Part shown: in pieces, positions 1 to 12,052 of the stretch
How the letters are laid out: each line of letters starts with the position of its first letter
How positions within the stretch are numbered: the first letter of the stretch is position 1
Source of the DNA: Populus alba
Taxonomy: Eukaryota; Streptophyta; Magnoliopsida; Malpighiales; Salicaceae
DNA: 64,000 nucleotides
Reading direction: 5' to 3'
Assembly (NCBI RefSeq): GCF_005239225.2
Contig: NC_133300.1
Coordinates: forward strand, 854,848 to 918,847
Notes under the pieces: generated by a model
What the model was told of the DNA's origin: nothing
The model's database searches: none
Seen by the model: only the letters and a program-made list of their open reading frames with translations
Position numbers and translations under genes: made by a program

Positions 1-1347
1 AAGGAAACTAATTTCCTTTCCTTTGAAGGATAAAGCCAATCAGACTATTAAAACCCTTTTAGACAACAGTTAACACATGTTTTTTTATACCCAAAACACA
101 CAACAAGAGATAGGAGGCGACATCTAGGAACAGAAGCAATTAGAACTAAAAGAAAGAAGCTACAAACAAAAAACACTTCAAAACATCAAATTCTCTTATT
201 TTCCCATACTCGTAAGTGATGTTCATTGTATTAGGTTTGTCTCCTTTTAATTTAGCTATAGAGTGGTTCTTTATTCTAATATTTGTTGAGTATTTTATCT
301 GAACTTAATGCTTGTATATGCTTGATCACCGTTTACATGATTTGAGATTCAATTTGAGACCGAGAAATGATAATTGTTTTAATTATTGTTTGAAATACAT
401 AAGGAATCAATATGATAGAGATATCTATAGAACTTGTGTGTTTCTTAAAGGTTTTATCATTTCTAATGAATTTTGACAAGTTTAGAATTTTTACAAAGAT
501 GTACAAAATTTTCTCATTAAAATAATTCATTGATACGTGAGTGAGATTAGTGACTCAATAAAACCTAATTATTAACAAAAAAAAAATTCAATATGGTTAA
601 TTCAATTGAGAAATTCGCATAGTATTAGTTATGGCAAAGTCATAAATCATGAGATTCGTTAAATTCAACCTCATTTAATTATTTGTCTATTTGTTATACT
701 TTTTTTTGTTTCACAAACTTTAATAATTGAATCAGAGGTTTAATAAGTTTGGTATTATTGATATTTTTCGTGAATCCTCATAGAATTTGTTAGGATATCT
801 TACTCATTCACTTAATTACTTTTTACGAATTATGCACTTGAGATTTTGTGATTTTGACCAACAATAACCCCTCTAAATTATCTTCTACTCGTTGCAAGAT
901 GGGACCGGACATGAAAGATCGCTTGAAAGGCACCACATTTTTTCCCCACTTTTTTCTCTTACCGACTTGGAAACTTCAAGGAAGACTTTTTTCGCTTGTA
1001 TATTTTTTTGTTCTTTCCATTTTTGCTTCTCTTGTGTGGGCTCGTTTGCATCGCATTTAGAATGGTCCAAGATGTAGACGAGCTTGACTTTGTATGTGGA
1101 GGCCATTCAGAAGTCTTCCCCTTGTTTGGTGGGAACTCTTCATGCAATTTCCTAATTCTTAATCAATGGAAGTGACTATTCAATAATTCAAAGACTTTAA
1201 TTTCTGACCATTGATTGATTTCCTTTCGTATTGATCCAAGATGGCATTCGTAGTCTGTGGATGAGTATTGTTCCCAAGATCTTACAAACCTTTTGTGCGA
1301 AGGGTAACAAAGCGATTATTTGATTTCTCTGAAAGTTTTCTCCTTCA
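1..1347. other. Upstream region of the first LRK10L gene, no gene seen
   Basis: AT-rich sequence with no convincing coding region; the short open frames at about 850-1150 lie on both strands of one stretch and show no family motif. The last 120 bases (about 1227-1347) resemble the region just upstream of the second LRK10L gene (about 15478-15614): both share a tract reading roughly 'tgatccaag...ggtattcgtag' and 'cttttgtgc...aacaaa'. The promoter and 5' UTR were therefore probably duplicated together with the gene. Confidence 0.5.
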
Positions 1348-2125
1348 ATGTTCAGTAAAATATCAAGGCACCTCTTTGGTGCGTATGCAGCCCTTCTTTT
1401 GCTTGTGATCCTATCCACTCACCATAGTTGCAGTGCTAGAAAGACCAACAATTACTGCGCTCCTTCTTCTTGTGGCAATTTTCATAATATTAGCTACCCT
1501 TTTCGATTAAGTACCGATCCCGAAAGCTGTGGCAACAAAAACTATGAACTTGCTTGTGAAAACAACGAGCGCCTAACTTTACACTTGAACATGGTAAAAT
1601 ATTATGTTCAGGCAATCAATTACAGTGACTTATCAATTCGACTTGTGGATGCTGCTGTTCAGAAAGATGATTGCTTCTCCCTCCCTCATCCACTTAGTTT
1701 TCGCCAGTTAGATTACTCGGTCAAAAGCTCTTTTACGTTAGTTTTCATAAGTTGTGAAAATCCAATACTGAATCCTCCATCTTATATAGTGGACACTTCT
1801 TCTTGCAAAAATGACAGTAGAACTGCATATAATTCTACTTCGTCTAGCAGTGTTTCTTCTCCCAGCTTCTTTAATATGGAAGGTTACTCCTATGTCATGG
1901 TTGGTGGTGTTAAAATGGCCGACATACCAGACTTGTGCCGTATAAATTTGATTTGTTATGTGCCTGGATTTCTTCTGCCAGAAAACAAGACCAAGATGTC
2001 GTATATAGATGTTCATGATATTTTGGTATATGGGTTCGAGCTTTCATGGTTTTCGCCCTGCTGTGGTTCCGTCAGAGAGAACCGCTGCGGGTACTTTGAT
2101 AAAACAGCCATGGCCTCCTACTGTG
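1348..2125 (+). CDS. LRK10L-1 exon 1: signal peptide and GUB_WAK-like ectodomain
   Basis: The exon encodes about 259 residues. The donor is taken at 2126 (G|GTAAGC), leaving phase 1; the open frame runs on to a stop at 2173-2175. Paired cysteines and N-glycosylation sequons (NIS, NYS, NDS, NST, NKT) are visible, as expected of a secreted wall-facing domain. It is closely similar to the ectodomain at 15615-16416. Confidence 0.8.
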
Positions 2126-5100
2126 GTAAGCATGCCTGTGATTATGCATACCGTATTTGCTTTATTTTAGAATGATAAAAACTAAATATTGTTGATCTAT
2201 GTAATCTTAAAATAAGATTTGAACACTGATACGACCTTTTCTTTTCCTTGAAATATTGCAGTTGGAATCGTGATAAACTGTTTTTTAAAAGGTGATGACT
2301 CTTGGAATCTTATTTGCTGTTGCTCAATTTTACAAAAAGTTGCATATACCTTTGGCTCGATCATACATATTACGGTTTTCTTCTGTTTTTCATTCATCGA
2401 ACCCTTGCACGCTGACAATGACTCAATCTCTTTTTGGTGATTTCAGGTATCGACTGGGCAATAAATCGAATTATGGGTGAGTTGATTTATTTTGTCTAAT
2501 TATAGCACTATCAAGAAAGAACACTAATATTTTACAAGTACAAGAACCTAAAAATAACTTATAAATCCCAAATATATGTTCTTTTATCCTTTAGTTTTTT
2601 GAGTTTGATATATCAAGAAAGAGTACTGATAATTTAAATGTAATCTAATAATAAAATCCTGGGAAAACTGATATGATTTTTTCGTTTCCATGAGCTGTAG
2701 CAATATGGTTGAAAGGCACATGGTTGAATGCCAGGTATTTAAAAGGTGAGGACCATTGCTTGTCTTTTTTGTTTTCTTGAAATACATGGATTGGACTTGT
2801 TGCATTTACCCTAATCATTTTCTTCGCAGAGAAGGTTTTCTTTTGTTATTTATTCATCAGGATTTTACACTCTCATGCTAACTCTTTATTGTCTGATAAA
2901 TATAGGTGTCATGTCGATAATAAATCGAAGCATAGGTGAGTTAATTTATTTCTTCTAAAAATAACTTAATATATTCTTTTTATTCATTAATCTTTTGAAT
3001 TTATATGAATATCATATTGTTAATTTATGTAACGTAATAATAAGATTCTGAGCACTGCATGACCATAAAATAACCGAACTGGATTGAAATCAGTCAGTAA
3101 AGTTTTTGATTTTTTATTCTAAAATAAACTCATATGATGAGCAATCTGATTTTTAGGTATGTTTTCAATCAAACAATTTTCTTTGAATTCATTATTGAGC
3201 TCGAAAACCATGTTGAGATTTGATTTTTCTATTTTCAATATATAAAAAAAACACATTTATATAAAAAAAAACCCCAAATTCTTGATTTAGTTTGGTGATT
3301 AAAGTAATAATTTTAATCTAAAAATTTAAATTATTAATTAAAGTTAAAGTATTTCTAATGATATTTTTATATTATTTTTAATATGTCTTCACAAGTAAAA
3401 TCCTCTGGAAACTCTTATACAATTGTTAGATAAAACTCTTTGCTGTTTATTTTTAAAGGTTTTACGTTCTGACGCTACCTTTCCTTGTTTTTTTTTTTTT
3501 TTTTTTTTTTGGGTGAATATAGATCACAACTCGATGTCTTATCGAAACCCAGGTGAGTTAACTTATTAATTTCTTCGTATTATAGTACTAATTATTTTCG
3601 TTGTGGGTCATTAACCATTTGACCTTGTTTTTTTCCGATTCATAACCTTTCAATTAGTCTTTTATCAAGTGATTTATTAAAAGAGAATTACAAGTCACCT
3701 AGCATTGCATTTATATAATATTTATTTATGATTCTTAGTTTTTCTTATCGATTTTTTTTCATTAATTGTCCTCGTGTTTTTTCTTGTTAGGAAACGACCA
3801 TCGCTTCAAATTTACTAATCATTCTCGTAAATTTGTTCTTGACGCTGCTACTTGTGTTACTTGTCTTCATCGGTAAGTATTTTACTTTGCTTTTTTAGAC
3901 TAATTGTGAGACATTCAATTAATTCATGTACATCAGACATAAAACAAATTCATCTTAAAGCATAAGCTCTATACATGATTAAGGAAAAATTAAGTGCAAG
4001 AAATGATCTCCAAGTTTTGGCTCATAACAGTTAATTTTTAAGAGTTAGAATATTCATATTAATGATTTTTAGTAATGTAAACAAGTATTAAGCTAATGTT
4101 TAAAATAAAAATCATGGGCAAAACTAAAGCATGCATGCTCACACAAATATTCACACGCAGCATAAAATAAAAGAAATATTTGTATGAATATTTTATTTTA
4201 ATTTTAAGCTAAGAATTTGATGTTCCAAAAAAAATATGCTTTCGTAGATACACTATTAAATTGGAAGGATTCAACATGGAGATACATAATGAAAGTCACT
4301 TTTCTATTCATAAAAAGAATGTTGATATAAAGTCTAATAACACTATATATTTTTTCAACATTGATTGTTTTTGTGATGTCTTTACACAGTGGCATTGCAT
4401 GCGCTATTATTCCTTTGTGGTCTTCCATGTCTCATAATCTTCCTTATCTACAAGTGGCAAAGAAGGCATTTATCCACGTATAACAATATTGAGAAATTCT
4501 TGCAAAGTCATGATAATGATCTCATGCCGATAAGGTATAATTATTCAGAGATTAAGAAAATAACAAACGGATTTAAAAACAAGTTGGGACAAGGAGGCTT
4601 TGGCTCAGTTTATAAAGGAAAGCTTCGAAGTGGTCGTTTTGTAGCAGTAAAAATATTAGGCAAGTCAAAAGCCAATGGACAAGATTTTATCAATGAAGTT
4701 GCCACTATTGGGAGAATTTACCATGTCAATGTCATGCGAATCATAGGCTTCGCTGTTGAGGGATCAAAATGTGCTCTTATATTAGAATTTATGCCTAATG
4801 GGTCTCTTGAAAAGTACATTTTTTCTAAACAAGGTGTTATCCCACTAAGTAATGAGAAAATGTATGAAATTTCTCTTGGGGTGGCTCATGGAATTGAATA
4901 TCTACATCAAGGTTGTGACATGCAAATTTTACATTTTGATATCAAACCTCACAATATTCTGCTGGATGAAAAATTTATTCCAAAAATCTCAGATTTTGGA
5001 CTGGCCAAATTATATCCATCAGGTAATAATAATGTGTCTCTCACAGCTGCTAGAGGAACAATTGGATACATGGCTCCTGAATTATTATATAAAAATATTG

Positions 5101-5531
5101 GAGGTGTTTCTTACAAAGCTGATGTCTATAGTTTTGGGATGTTATTAATGGATCTGGTAGGAAGAAGGAAGAACTTGAATGCATTGACCAATCATTCAAG
5201 CCGGATTTACTTTCCTGCATGGGTTTATGACAAAGTTAGTGAAGGAAAGGACATAGAAACACAAGAAGATGCCACGGAATATGAAAAGAAAATATTAAAG
5301 AAGATGATGATTGTGGCGTTGTGGTGCATACAATTGAAGCCCGATGATCGTCCTTCAATGCATAAAGTTGTTGAGATGCTTGAATCAGATATTGATTTCC
5401 TCCGTATGCCTCCTAAACCTTTTTTGAGCCCACATCAAATCCTAGAAGATGATGATAAGGCTAACCCTACAAAGTTATCAGATCCACCAAATGATGAGTA
5501 TACCGACTCTTCATATAAGTTTGGTAGATGA
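1348..5531 (+). CDS. LRK10L-type receptor-like kinase (GUB_WAK ectodomain, membrane helix, non-RD kinase), multi-exon
   Basis: Probable plasma-membrane receptor-like kinase of the LRK10L group. Seen: exon 1 (1348-2125) begins with a hydrophobic signal peptide ([15 protein letters not shown]) and then a cysteine-rich GUB_WAK_bind-like domain (CAPSSCGN...ISYPFRL...SCGN). Candidate microexons follow at 2262-2291, 2447-2476, 2701-2745, 2906-2935 and 3523-3552. Exon 3791-3872 encodes the start of a membrane helix ([20 protein letters not shown]). The kinase exon is 4390-5531. The start is the ATG at 1348, because the second copy aligns from the same Met ([11 protein letters not shown]). Odd point: microexons read in phase 1, but the helix exon must be entered in phase 0, so one boundary is wrong or there is a 1-nt lesion. 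If exon 1 is not spliced it ends at 2175 (stop), which would give a secreted ectodomain. Ligand unknown. Confidence 0.8.
2262..2935 (+). other. Repeated two-microexon module (A1-B1, A2-B2) in the LRK10L-1 gene
   Basis: Four short segments bounded by AG and GT lie at 2262-2291 (30 nt), 2447-2476 (30 nt), 2701-2745 (45 nt) and 2906-2935 (30 nt). All are multiples of three and open in phase 1. A-type segments share flanks (an upstream 'actgatatgatttttt'-like tract and a downstream donor in 'aaaaggtga'). B-type segments share a core like 'aataaatcgaa' and the donor flank 'gtgagttgattta'. A third B-type segment lies at 3523-3552 and a related A/B pair in the second gene at 18064-18087 and 18225-18254. 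Use as exons is inferred from splice signals and frame only. Confidence 0.55.
3523..3552 (+). CDS. Candidate 30-nt microexon B3 of LRK10L-1
   Basis: It is flanked by 'aatatag' and 'gtgagtta' and contains the core 'tcgatgtcttatcgaa', related to the B microexons at 2447 and 2906. It is open in phase 1 ([10 protein letters not shown]) and also in phase 0 ([10 protein letters not shown]); only phase 0 would lead in frame into the next exon. A long T run precedes its acceptor. Confidence 0.45.
3791..3872 (+). CDS. LRK10L-1 membrane-helix exon
   Basis: 82-nt segment between 'ttgttag' and 'gtaagt'. In phase 0 it encodes ETTIASN followed by a long hydrophobic run, and it ends with one base left over that joins the kinase exon (G|TG, Val). 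The helix continues into that exon ([20 protein letters not shown]) and is followed by basic residues KWQRR, the expected stop-transfer signal. Phase 1 gives hydrophilic sequence and a stop soon after the junction, so phase 0 is preferred. Confidence 0.65.
4390..5531 (+). CDS. LRK10L-1 kinase exon (Ser/Thr kinase, non-RD type)
   Basis: The exon begins at 4390 after 'tttacacag'. Numbered from the Val codon at 4389/4390: glycine loop GQGGFGSV at about 67-74, VAVK lysine about 88, helix-C Glu about 103, catalytic loop HFDIKPHN about 182-189, DFG about 202-204, APE about 229-231. The residue before the catalytic Asp is Phe, not Arg, so the kinase is of the non-RD type, usual for this family and for many immune receptor kinases. 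All key catalytic residues are present, so the domain looks active. Stop at 5529-5531. Confidence 0.9.
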
Positions 5532-5814
5532 AAGTATAGATATGTATATATTTATTAATTTTCATGATGGATTAACCATCTACACAATAATTGTTAAACT
5601 TCACTGATTGTATCAGTAATTGGATATCGGATAAATATCATCCAATCAAGTATGTATTTTTATAGAAGTACATTTTAGCTGAATATGTATCAGATTTTTA
5701 TACGTTTTCAACTGGATTTTTTTTATGATTCTAATACATGTACATATTCAACAAGATAAGAGCTTTATTCCGGTTTCGAAACAATAATAAAGCAATGCCA
5801 AATCTAATAAAAGC

Positions 5815-6312
5815 CTAGTTGATGGTTACTTTAATGCATGTTCTTCTTCGCATAACGAACACAAACCAGAACATGTAGAAAATCTTTCTCCATAACTTAT
5901 TAGGTTGATTTCTACAACATGTTTTACAACAATTGAATATGCAAATTGAACCTTCTACTCTGCAGAACCGTTGGACCTGCATACAAGTTTTGCTGCAAAC
6001 TCTTCGATATTTCTTGTCGGAGCTTCCACAATCATCTAATGTCACTTTAGCCAGTTTCTTCCACTTATATTAATTCCTTCTAATCTCATTCCTACTCTCT
6101 CCTTTAACAAATTCCTTTATGCACATTTCTATATCTTCTTTAGTCACAATCCACTTATGACCAGTTTGTTTGGTCACAATCCCCTTCCGTCGAAGTCCTA
6201 CATGCAAAACATCAGTGATATACTTAGCATTTGTTGATTGATCAGTCCACCGTGGCATTGCCACCATTGACACTCCAAAGCTCACTGCCTCAAGTGTTGA
6301 CTTATATCCATT
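5815..6312 (-). pseudogene. UDP-glycosyltransferase (UGT74-like) C-terminal fragment
   Basis: Read leftward from 6312, the minus strand shows STLEAVSFGVSMVAMPRWTD, then QSTNAKY, KGIVTK, WIVTKEDIEMCIKEF and RNEIRRN. This is the end of the PSPG box (normally HCGWNS..E....GVP....P...DQ..NA) and the helices that follow it in family-1 plant UGTs. A stop lies at 6070-6072; the rest (KWKKLAKVTLDDCGSSDK) continues in the next frame and then shifts again. The PSPG histidine end is missing because LTR-like sequence starts at about 6313. Not functional. Confidence 0.75.
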
Positions 6313-7931
6313 TTCGCACGTGTGTGCGGTGCGGCGCGGCGATCATCACCTCAAGGGAAAATCGGAATATTTATTCCTGGAAAATAGGGAGAGACAAGAA
6401 TTCAAGTTACTAGGATCCCTAACTGGTCTTTAGAGATCGGGTACGGAGATTGGTTGCGTAAAGGGAAGGTATTAGCACCTCAACTACGCCCTACCTAAGG
6501 TAGGCTGCATTGTTTTAATGTCTGATAAAATCAAAATAGTGTTGTGTTGTGGTTTTTTAATTGTTGGTTCGTTTACGGTTTAAGAAAAGTCCTCCTCTGT
6601 AAGGAGATCCTTATCTTTGTCGGGTAAAAACCTAACTATTCAAAGTCGTCAAAAGAAAATATCTTTTTAATATCAGGAATACGATTTACATATAAATTCA
6701 TAATCCCTGATACTAAAATCAAACAAAATAATATTTTTGTTGTTTTTGAGATTTTGGCCGATGTTCTCTTGACTTTAATAAACTGGTTTATTAAAGCCAA
6801 AATGCATGCTAAAAATATTGTTTTTTTGGTGTATGAAAAAATACAATATGATTTTTTTAGCTTTGAGACACCTGGTCGTATGCACAAAAACATTTTTTTT
6901 TCACTTTTTTTTCAATTGTTTTTTTTTGTATTTTTTGAAGTTTTTTGCCGAAACCCGGTATTTTAATACCGGATTTATATTTTTACGATGTAAAATACAA
7001 ATCGATATTAATCAAAAATGACATAAAAAACTACGCAGAAAAAATTATAAAATGCTGAAACAAATATTTTTTATTTTTTTTCTTTTTGAATGGGTCGGGT
7101 CAGGCCCAAATACATGTGTGCACAGTGTCGTTGAACAGTGTCGTGTGAACAATACCGTGGGATGAAAACCGGGTATTTTAATACCGGATTTATATTTTTA
7201 CGATGTAAAATACAGACCGATATTAAGCAAAAATTGTAAAACAAATGTGCTGGAAAAATTGTAAAAAAAAATTGAAATGGGCCGGACCCGGCCCATTTCA
7301 GTGAGCTGGGCCAGCCCGGCCCATTACCAAATGGGCTAGTTACTGTGCCTAAGCACAGTAACCAGCCTCCTTCAGTTGCTGCAGAAAGTGAATTAATTCA
7401 CGTTTTGCATGCAAACGAGACAACGGACGAGGGCAAACGAAGAAGGAGACGGGGCGGCGAGAGATTACCTGCGGTGACGTCGTGGCGGTGCTGCTGGCGG
7501 CGTAGGCACGATGGCGATGGTGGCGGAGGCACGGTGTCCAGCGGTTTTCCTTCTCTCTCTCTCCTCTGTGTTTTTTTTCGTTCTTCTCTGCTTCTTCTTT
7601 TCTCTTCTCTGACTTCTCTCCTCTCTTCTCTCGGTCTTCTCGCTCTTCTCCCTCTCTTTTCCCTTCTGTTCTCTCGGTCTCTTTTTCTTCCTTTTGCTTC
7701 GGTTCTCCCCTGTTTTTATAAGCAAAAACAGGGGAGACGTCATGGTGGTGGTCGCCCCCTCCACTATCGATCCATGGATAAAAAGGAGGAGGCAAGTGGG
7801 TAATTTCGGGCGTCTTATTGCGCCAAATTCGGGTGGGAAGTCGGTGCGAAATAGAGGAGAAAAGAAAATCTCTGTCTCCCATATTCTCTGCGTGCGCAGG
7901 GAAGAAGACAATGGTGCCGTTTCAAAACGTC

Positions 7932-10900
7932 ACCGTTGTCGCACGTGTGCGGCGGCGCGGCGGTTGTCCACCCTCAAGGAAAACATCGGAATATTTATTC
8001 CTTGAAAATAGGGAGACAAGGAATTCTTGTCTCTACAAGTGAAAAAATTGGAATGGGAGTCGCCACCTAGTATTCTGGTTACTAGGAACCTTAACTGGTC
8101 TTTAGAGATCGGGTACGGAGACTGGTTGCGTAAAGGGAAGGTATTAGCACCCCAACTACGCCCTACCTAAGGTAGGCTGCATTGTTTTAATGTCTGATAA
8201 AATCTAAAATCGTGTTGTGGTTTTTGAATTGTTGGTTCATTTACGGTTTAAGAAAAGTCCTCCTCCGTAAGGAGATCCTTATCTTTATCGGGTAAAAAAC
8301 TAACTATTCGAAGTCGTCAAAAGAAAATATCTTTTTAATATCCGGAATACGATTTACGTATAAATTCATAATCTCTGATACTAAAATCAAACAAAATAAA
8401 ATATTTTGTTGTTTTTGAGATTTTGGCCAATGTTCTCTTGACTTTAATAAACTGGTTATTAAAGCCAAAATGCATGCTAAAATATTGTTTTTTGACATAT
8501 GAAAAATATGATATGATTTTTTAGATTTGAGACACTTGGCCGTATGCACAAAAACATTTTATCTTTTTTTGAAAAAAAAATTTTTAGTTTTGGAAGTTTT
8601 TGCCGAAAACCGGGTATTTTAATATCCAAGAAAAATAATTGTTAAAGAATCCTTGCTAACAAAAGCTTAATGTCTTGTAAAATAAGAATTGATATTTTAC
8701 CAATTAATTCTTCTTGTTTGATATAGAATTCTTGTAAAAAAAAGTAAGTCAAAGGCTGCCACAAGAATTTCAATTAGCATTAAGTACGCTTTGCAGTGGA
8801 TATAATCCTTAACTCTTAAGGAAACAATATTTTTTCTATTTTCACACTTTACTGATAGGTTAAGGCTTAACTTCAAACATGTTATTTTCTCTTGTCCAGA
8901 TGAATTAACAATCTTACCATATATATTTGAAAAGATATAGATATTTAATTTCCAATCCAATTTGAATCACATTTAAAATCCTTTTGTAGATTCAAATATA
9001 ACCTAAAAAGTAAATAAAAATCTATATTGGTAGATTTGAACCTTTTTAACCAAAGTCTTTTAACTTAACCTATCAAACTCTTTTTGGATTCAATTTGTTT
9101 AAGGCCCTTATAACAGATTCAATGGACACTCCTAATAGATTCTTTGATATCATTTCTAGGATCACATCATCCCATCTCTCTTCAAAAGGATTCAACCTCA
9201 AATCATACCTATATTGAACATGAAAAAAGATTTAAAAAAAAATCTTTGAATATAGCACTGGCATCATACTAACCTTATAAATCCATTTTGTAGGAATTAA
9301 CTCCTTCAATAATTCTAAATGAACCATCTCCTCTAATCATCAACTTTGATTTTCTATGTTCAGGAAACCTCTCTTTGCGTATATACATCCAAACTCAATC
9401 TCTTGGTTCAAAGACAACCCTTTTTATCTTTTGTTTGCTAGGAATGCATACTCCTCATTCTTTTTCTCAACAAAGCTACCTATTAATGCACACAATATAT
9501 TATTCATCAATATCATTAAATTACTATGTGCAATAGTAAGACTAAATAACATGTCTAACCATTCAAACAATCCACATTTAGCTTTAAAAATATTTTCCCC
9601 TTCATCCTATTCTTTCATCTTAATTTGATAATAATCAATTTTCAAATCAATCTTACTAAACATATAAGATCCATGCAACTCATTAAGAATATCATCAAGT
9701 GTAAAGATAGGATGTTTATACTTTTTCATACTATTATTGACTGTCATTTATCAAAGGCAAACCACTATGAATCTCATAAGGAAATACATAGCAAGATTTG
9801 GAAAATAACTTCTATCATTTTATCAAAAATTCTTATCAAACTCTGATCGTCCTAAAATTTTAACACATGATTAAAAAAATATTTTTGAAAACTTTAGGTA
9901 AAGTTTCAACTTGATCCAAATGTCGAATAAAAAAAGTATGTTTATTAGCGTTAAGCTATGTAATAGGACATATTAAGCTTAAATCCAAATTTTGATTGTT
10001 CCATATCATCCTCAAAATCATGTAACAAAAATATAGCAACACTAGGAATAAAAAAATCAAGATTGTTAGTATTAAAATATGTCTTTTTAGACACAAGTAA
10101 AATCATAAGCATGTCAGAAAAATAAGTATTCTTGATCTCGTTATATTTTATATAGAAACTCAAGTATTTACCTATATTTTCCTTCATTGGTTTTCTCATC
10201 CTTATTTTCTTCTCTCCACTCGCGACTTCAATTGTCTTTTTTTTTTCTATAGAAAAATCTAAATCTTTTCTCTCATCTTTTAATTTTTTTTCTTTATTCA
10301 CACTTTAAATCATGACCTCACTATGGTTTATTTGTCTCCTCAACTATGCTTTCTTTTTTAAGCTTAGCTGGTCTTGTTTAAGCCTTTAAAGCTATTTTTT
10401 TACCTACTTTTGCCTTCATCGACACTATACAAAAATAATTGTTGATAATAATTTTAGATAAACACACTTTACTAACCACTTTCATACATATTTCAAATAA
10501 GATCTATAATGCTTGACAATGTTTAGATTCAATTTCTTAACAATTATATTACTACTAACATTAGAACTTTCACTATTAATAATCATACTATACATCTTGT
10601 TACTAATGTGACATCTAATATGGAAGATGTTCTTTCTTTATTGCTCCTTTATCAATTTCATGGCAACTTTCTAATTATCAACCTTTGAAAACTTCTTTTT
10701 TTTTTCTTTAGAATTATCACCCACACTCTTATCATTCATTGTAGCCCTAATGGTAGGCATTTTAACTTCCTTTTCTTACTCATTATCAGTTTTATCATAG
10801 CTTCTATTTTATCATGCCTTTCCTTTATAGTTCTCGTCTTTTTTGTTCAACACTTTTTAATGACATTGTTTATACCTAAAATAAAGGTTAATAGCAAATA

Positions 10901-12052
10901 AAAAAATAATTTTTTCCTCACACAAACCTCACATGTTTACTCTCACAAAAAAAAATCCACCTCTTTCGTGTTTCATGCAATTTTATTAGGCTTTTCACTA
11001 ATAGACTCGCTACGCCTTTTACCACTCTATTCCTATACTTTGATTATTTAAAGTAACTTAACAACTTATCAAAGATTATTTAAAGTAACTTAACAACTTA
11101 TCAAACAATTAACCAAATTACATAATGATTTATTTTATGTTTAAAAACTCCAAAATCAAGAATTATTCAAACTTTCAAAACAAAACATGAGAACGAACTT
11201 ACAAGCGGCAATGTAAACTTATGCAAATATAATGTTGAAAACGAAAACACCAAATAAAAGCAACAATTATTATTAAGAAATAATGAAAAACTACAAAATT
11301 AAAGAAAATGATGCAAGAAAACAAGAAACTAAAGAAATTGATGCAATATAATCAAGAAACTACATAAATTTGCAAGAAATCAATCAAGATCACCAAGAAT
11401 TTGCAAGACAAGTTTAGGCTAAACCCTAGTTCTTGCAAGATCCAAAATTTCCAAATTATTTGTCCAAGAATCCTTTCAAGGTTTGTGATTTTGATTCTTT
11501 TTTTAATAGGTGCTGAATTTCTCAAATTCAAAGATGAACACAATTTGTTATTTGTGTGCGATTTGTTTTTAGTATCTTCAAGATTTTTTCTCTTTCCTTA
11601 TCAAAAACCGATTCTCTTCTTCCTTCTTCCTTTTTTTTTTAAGAAAAAAAACCAAAACACCACAAAGATTAATCAAGATTTTATTATTATTTTTTTTTTT
11701 GTAATAGCCAAATCCATAGAGAGATAGAATCCAAAGAAACCAAGAAACAAAACCTAGATAAATTACAATGAGATGCGAATGAGAAATATAAATTACAACG
11801 AAGTTGATCGATTCTTCGAAGAGTTTGTTTGTAAATTAAATTAAAAACTTAGAATGAGAATCACTCAACTATAAAAAAAAAAAAAAAAAAATAGACACAC
11901 AATATACGACAAACTTAGATAAAATTTCATCAACTAAATAAAAATCCTTACATAAGAGTATTTATTATTTTTTTGATAATATATTTTTTTGATTTTTTTG
12001 TATTTTATTATTTTTTTATGTGGGGACCCAAAAAATAGGTTACAACAACCGT
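7932..12052. mobile_element. Nested LTR-bounded unit with 5-bp target duplication (accgt)
   Basis: The unit 7937-12047 begins TGTCGCACGTGTGCGG and ends TAGGTTACAACA, the two terminal sequences of the same LTR family as its host. It is flanked by accgt at 7932-7936 and accgt at 12048-12052, and the host LTR resumes exactly there. Inside, LTR-like sequence runs from 7937 to about 8625 and from about 11969 to 12047. Between them is 3.3 kb that the intact LTR does not have. It may be a solo LTR or LTR variant that later received an insertion. No coding domain is recognisable. Confidence 0.75.
8626..11968. repeat. Unclassified 3.3 kb repeat inside the nested LTR unit
   Basis: Low-GC sequence without an intact reading frame or a domain I can name. 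Its two ends are recognisable elsewhere: the beginning (ccaagaaaaataattgtt..., about 8627-9100) recurs diverged at about 14931-15350, and the end (11463-11968) recurs nearly unchanged at 14281-14775. In that second copy the two parts stand in reverse order. The middle (9100-11450) shows only short, interrupted frames. Confidence 0.5.

Noticed and set aside
848..1147. Overlapping short frames on both strands upstream of LRK10L-1
   Set aside because: Several overlapping frames on opposite strands, no motif and no copy upstream of gene 2 in the same frame.
7345..7911. Open frames of 150-180 aa rich in Arg, Lys and Glu or Ser, Leu and Phe on both strands
   Set aside because: They lie in the pyrimidine-rich tract of an LTR, and the complementary frames mirror the same low-complexity sequence. 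The related LTR at 30303-31030 shows the same artefact.
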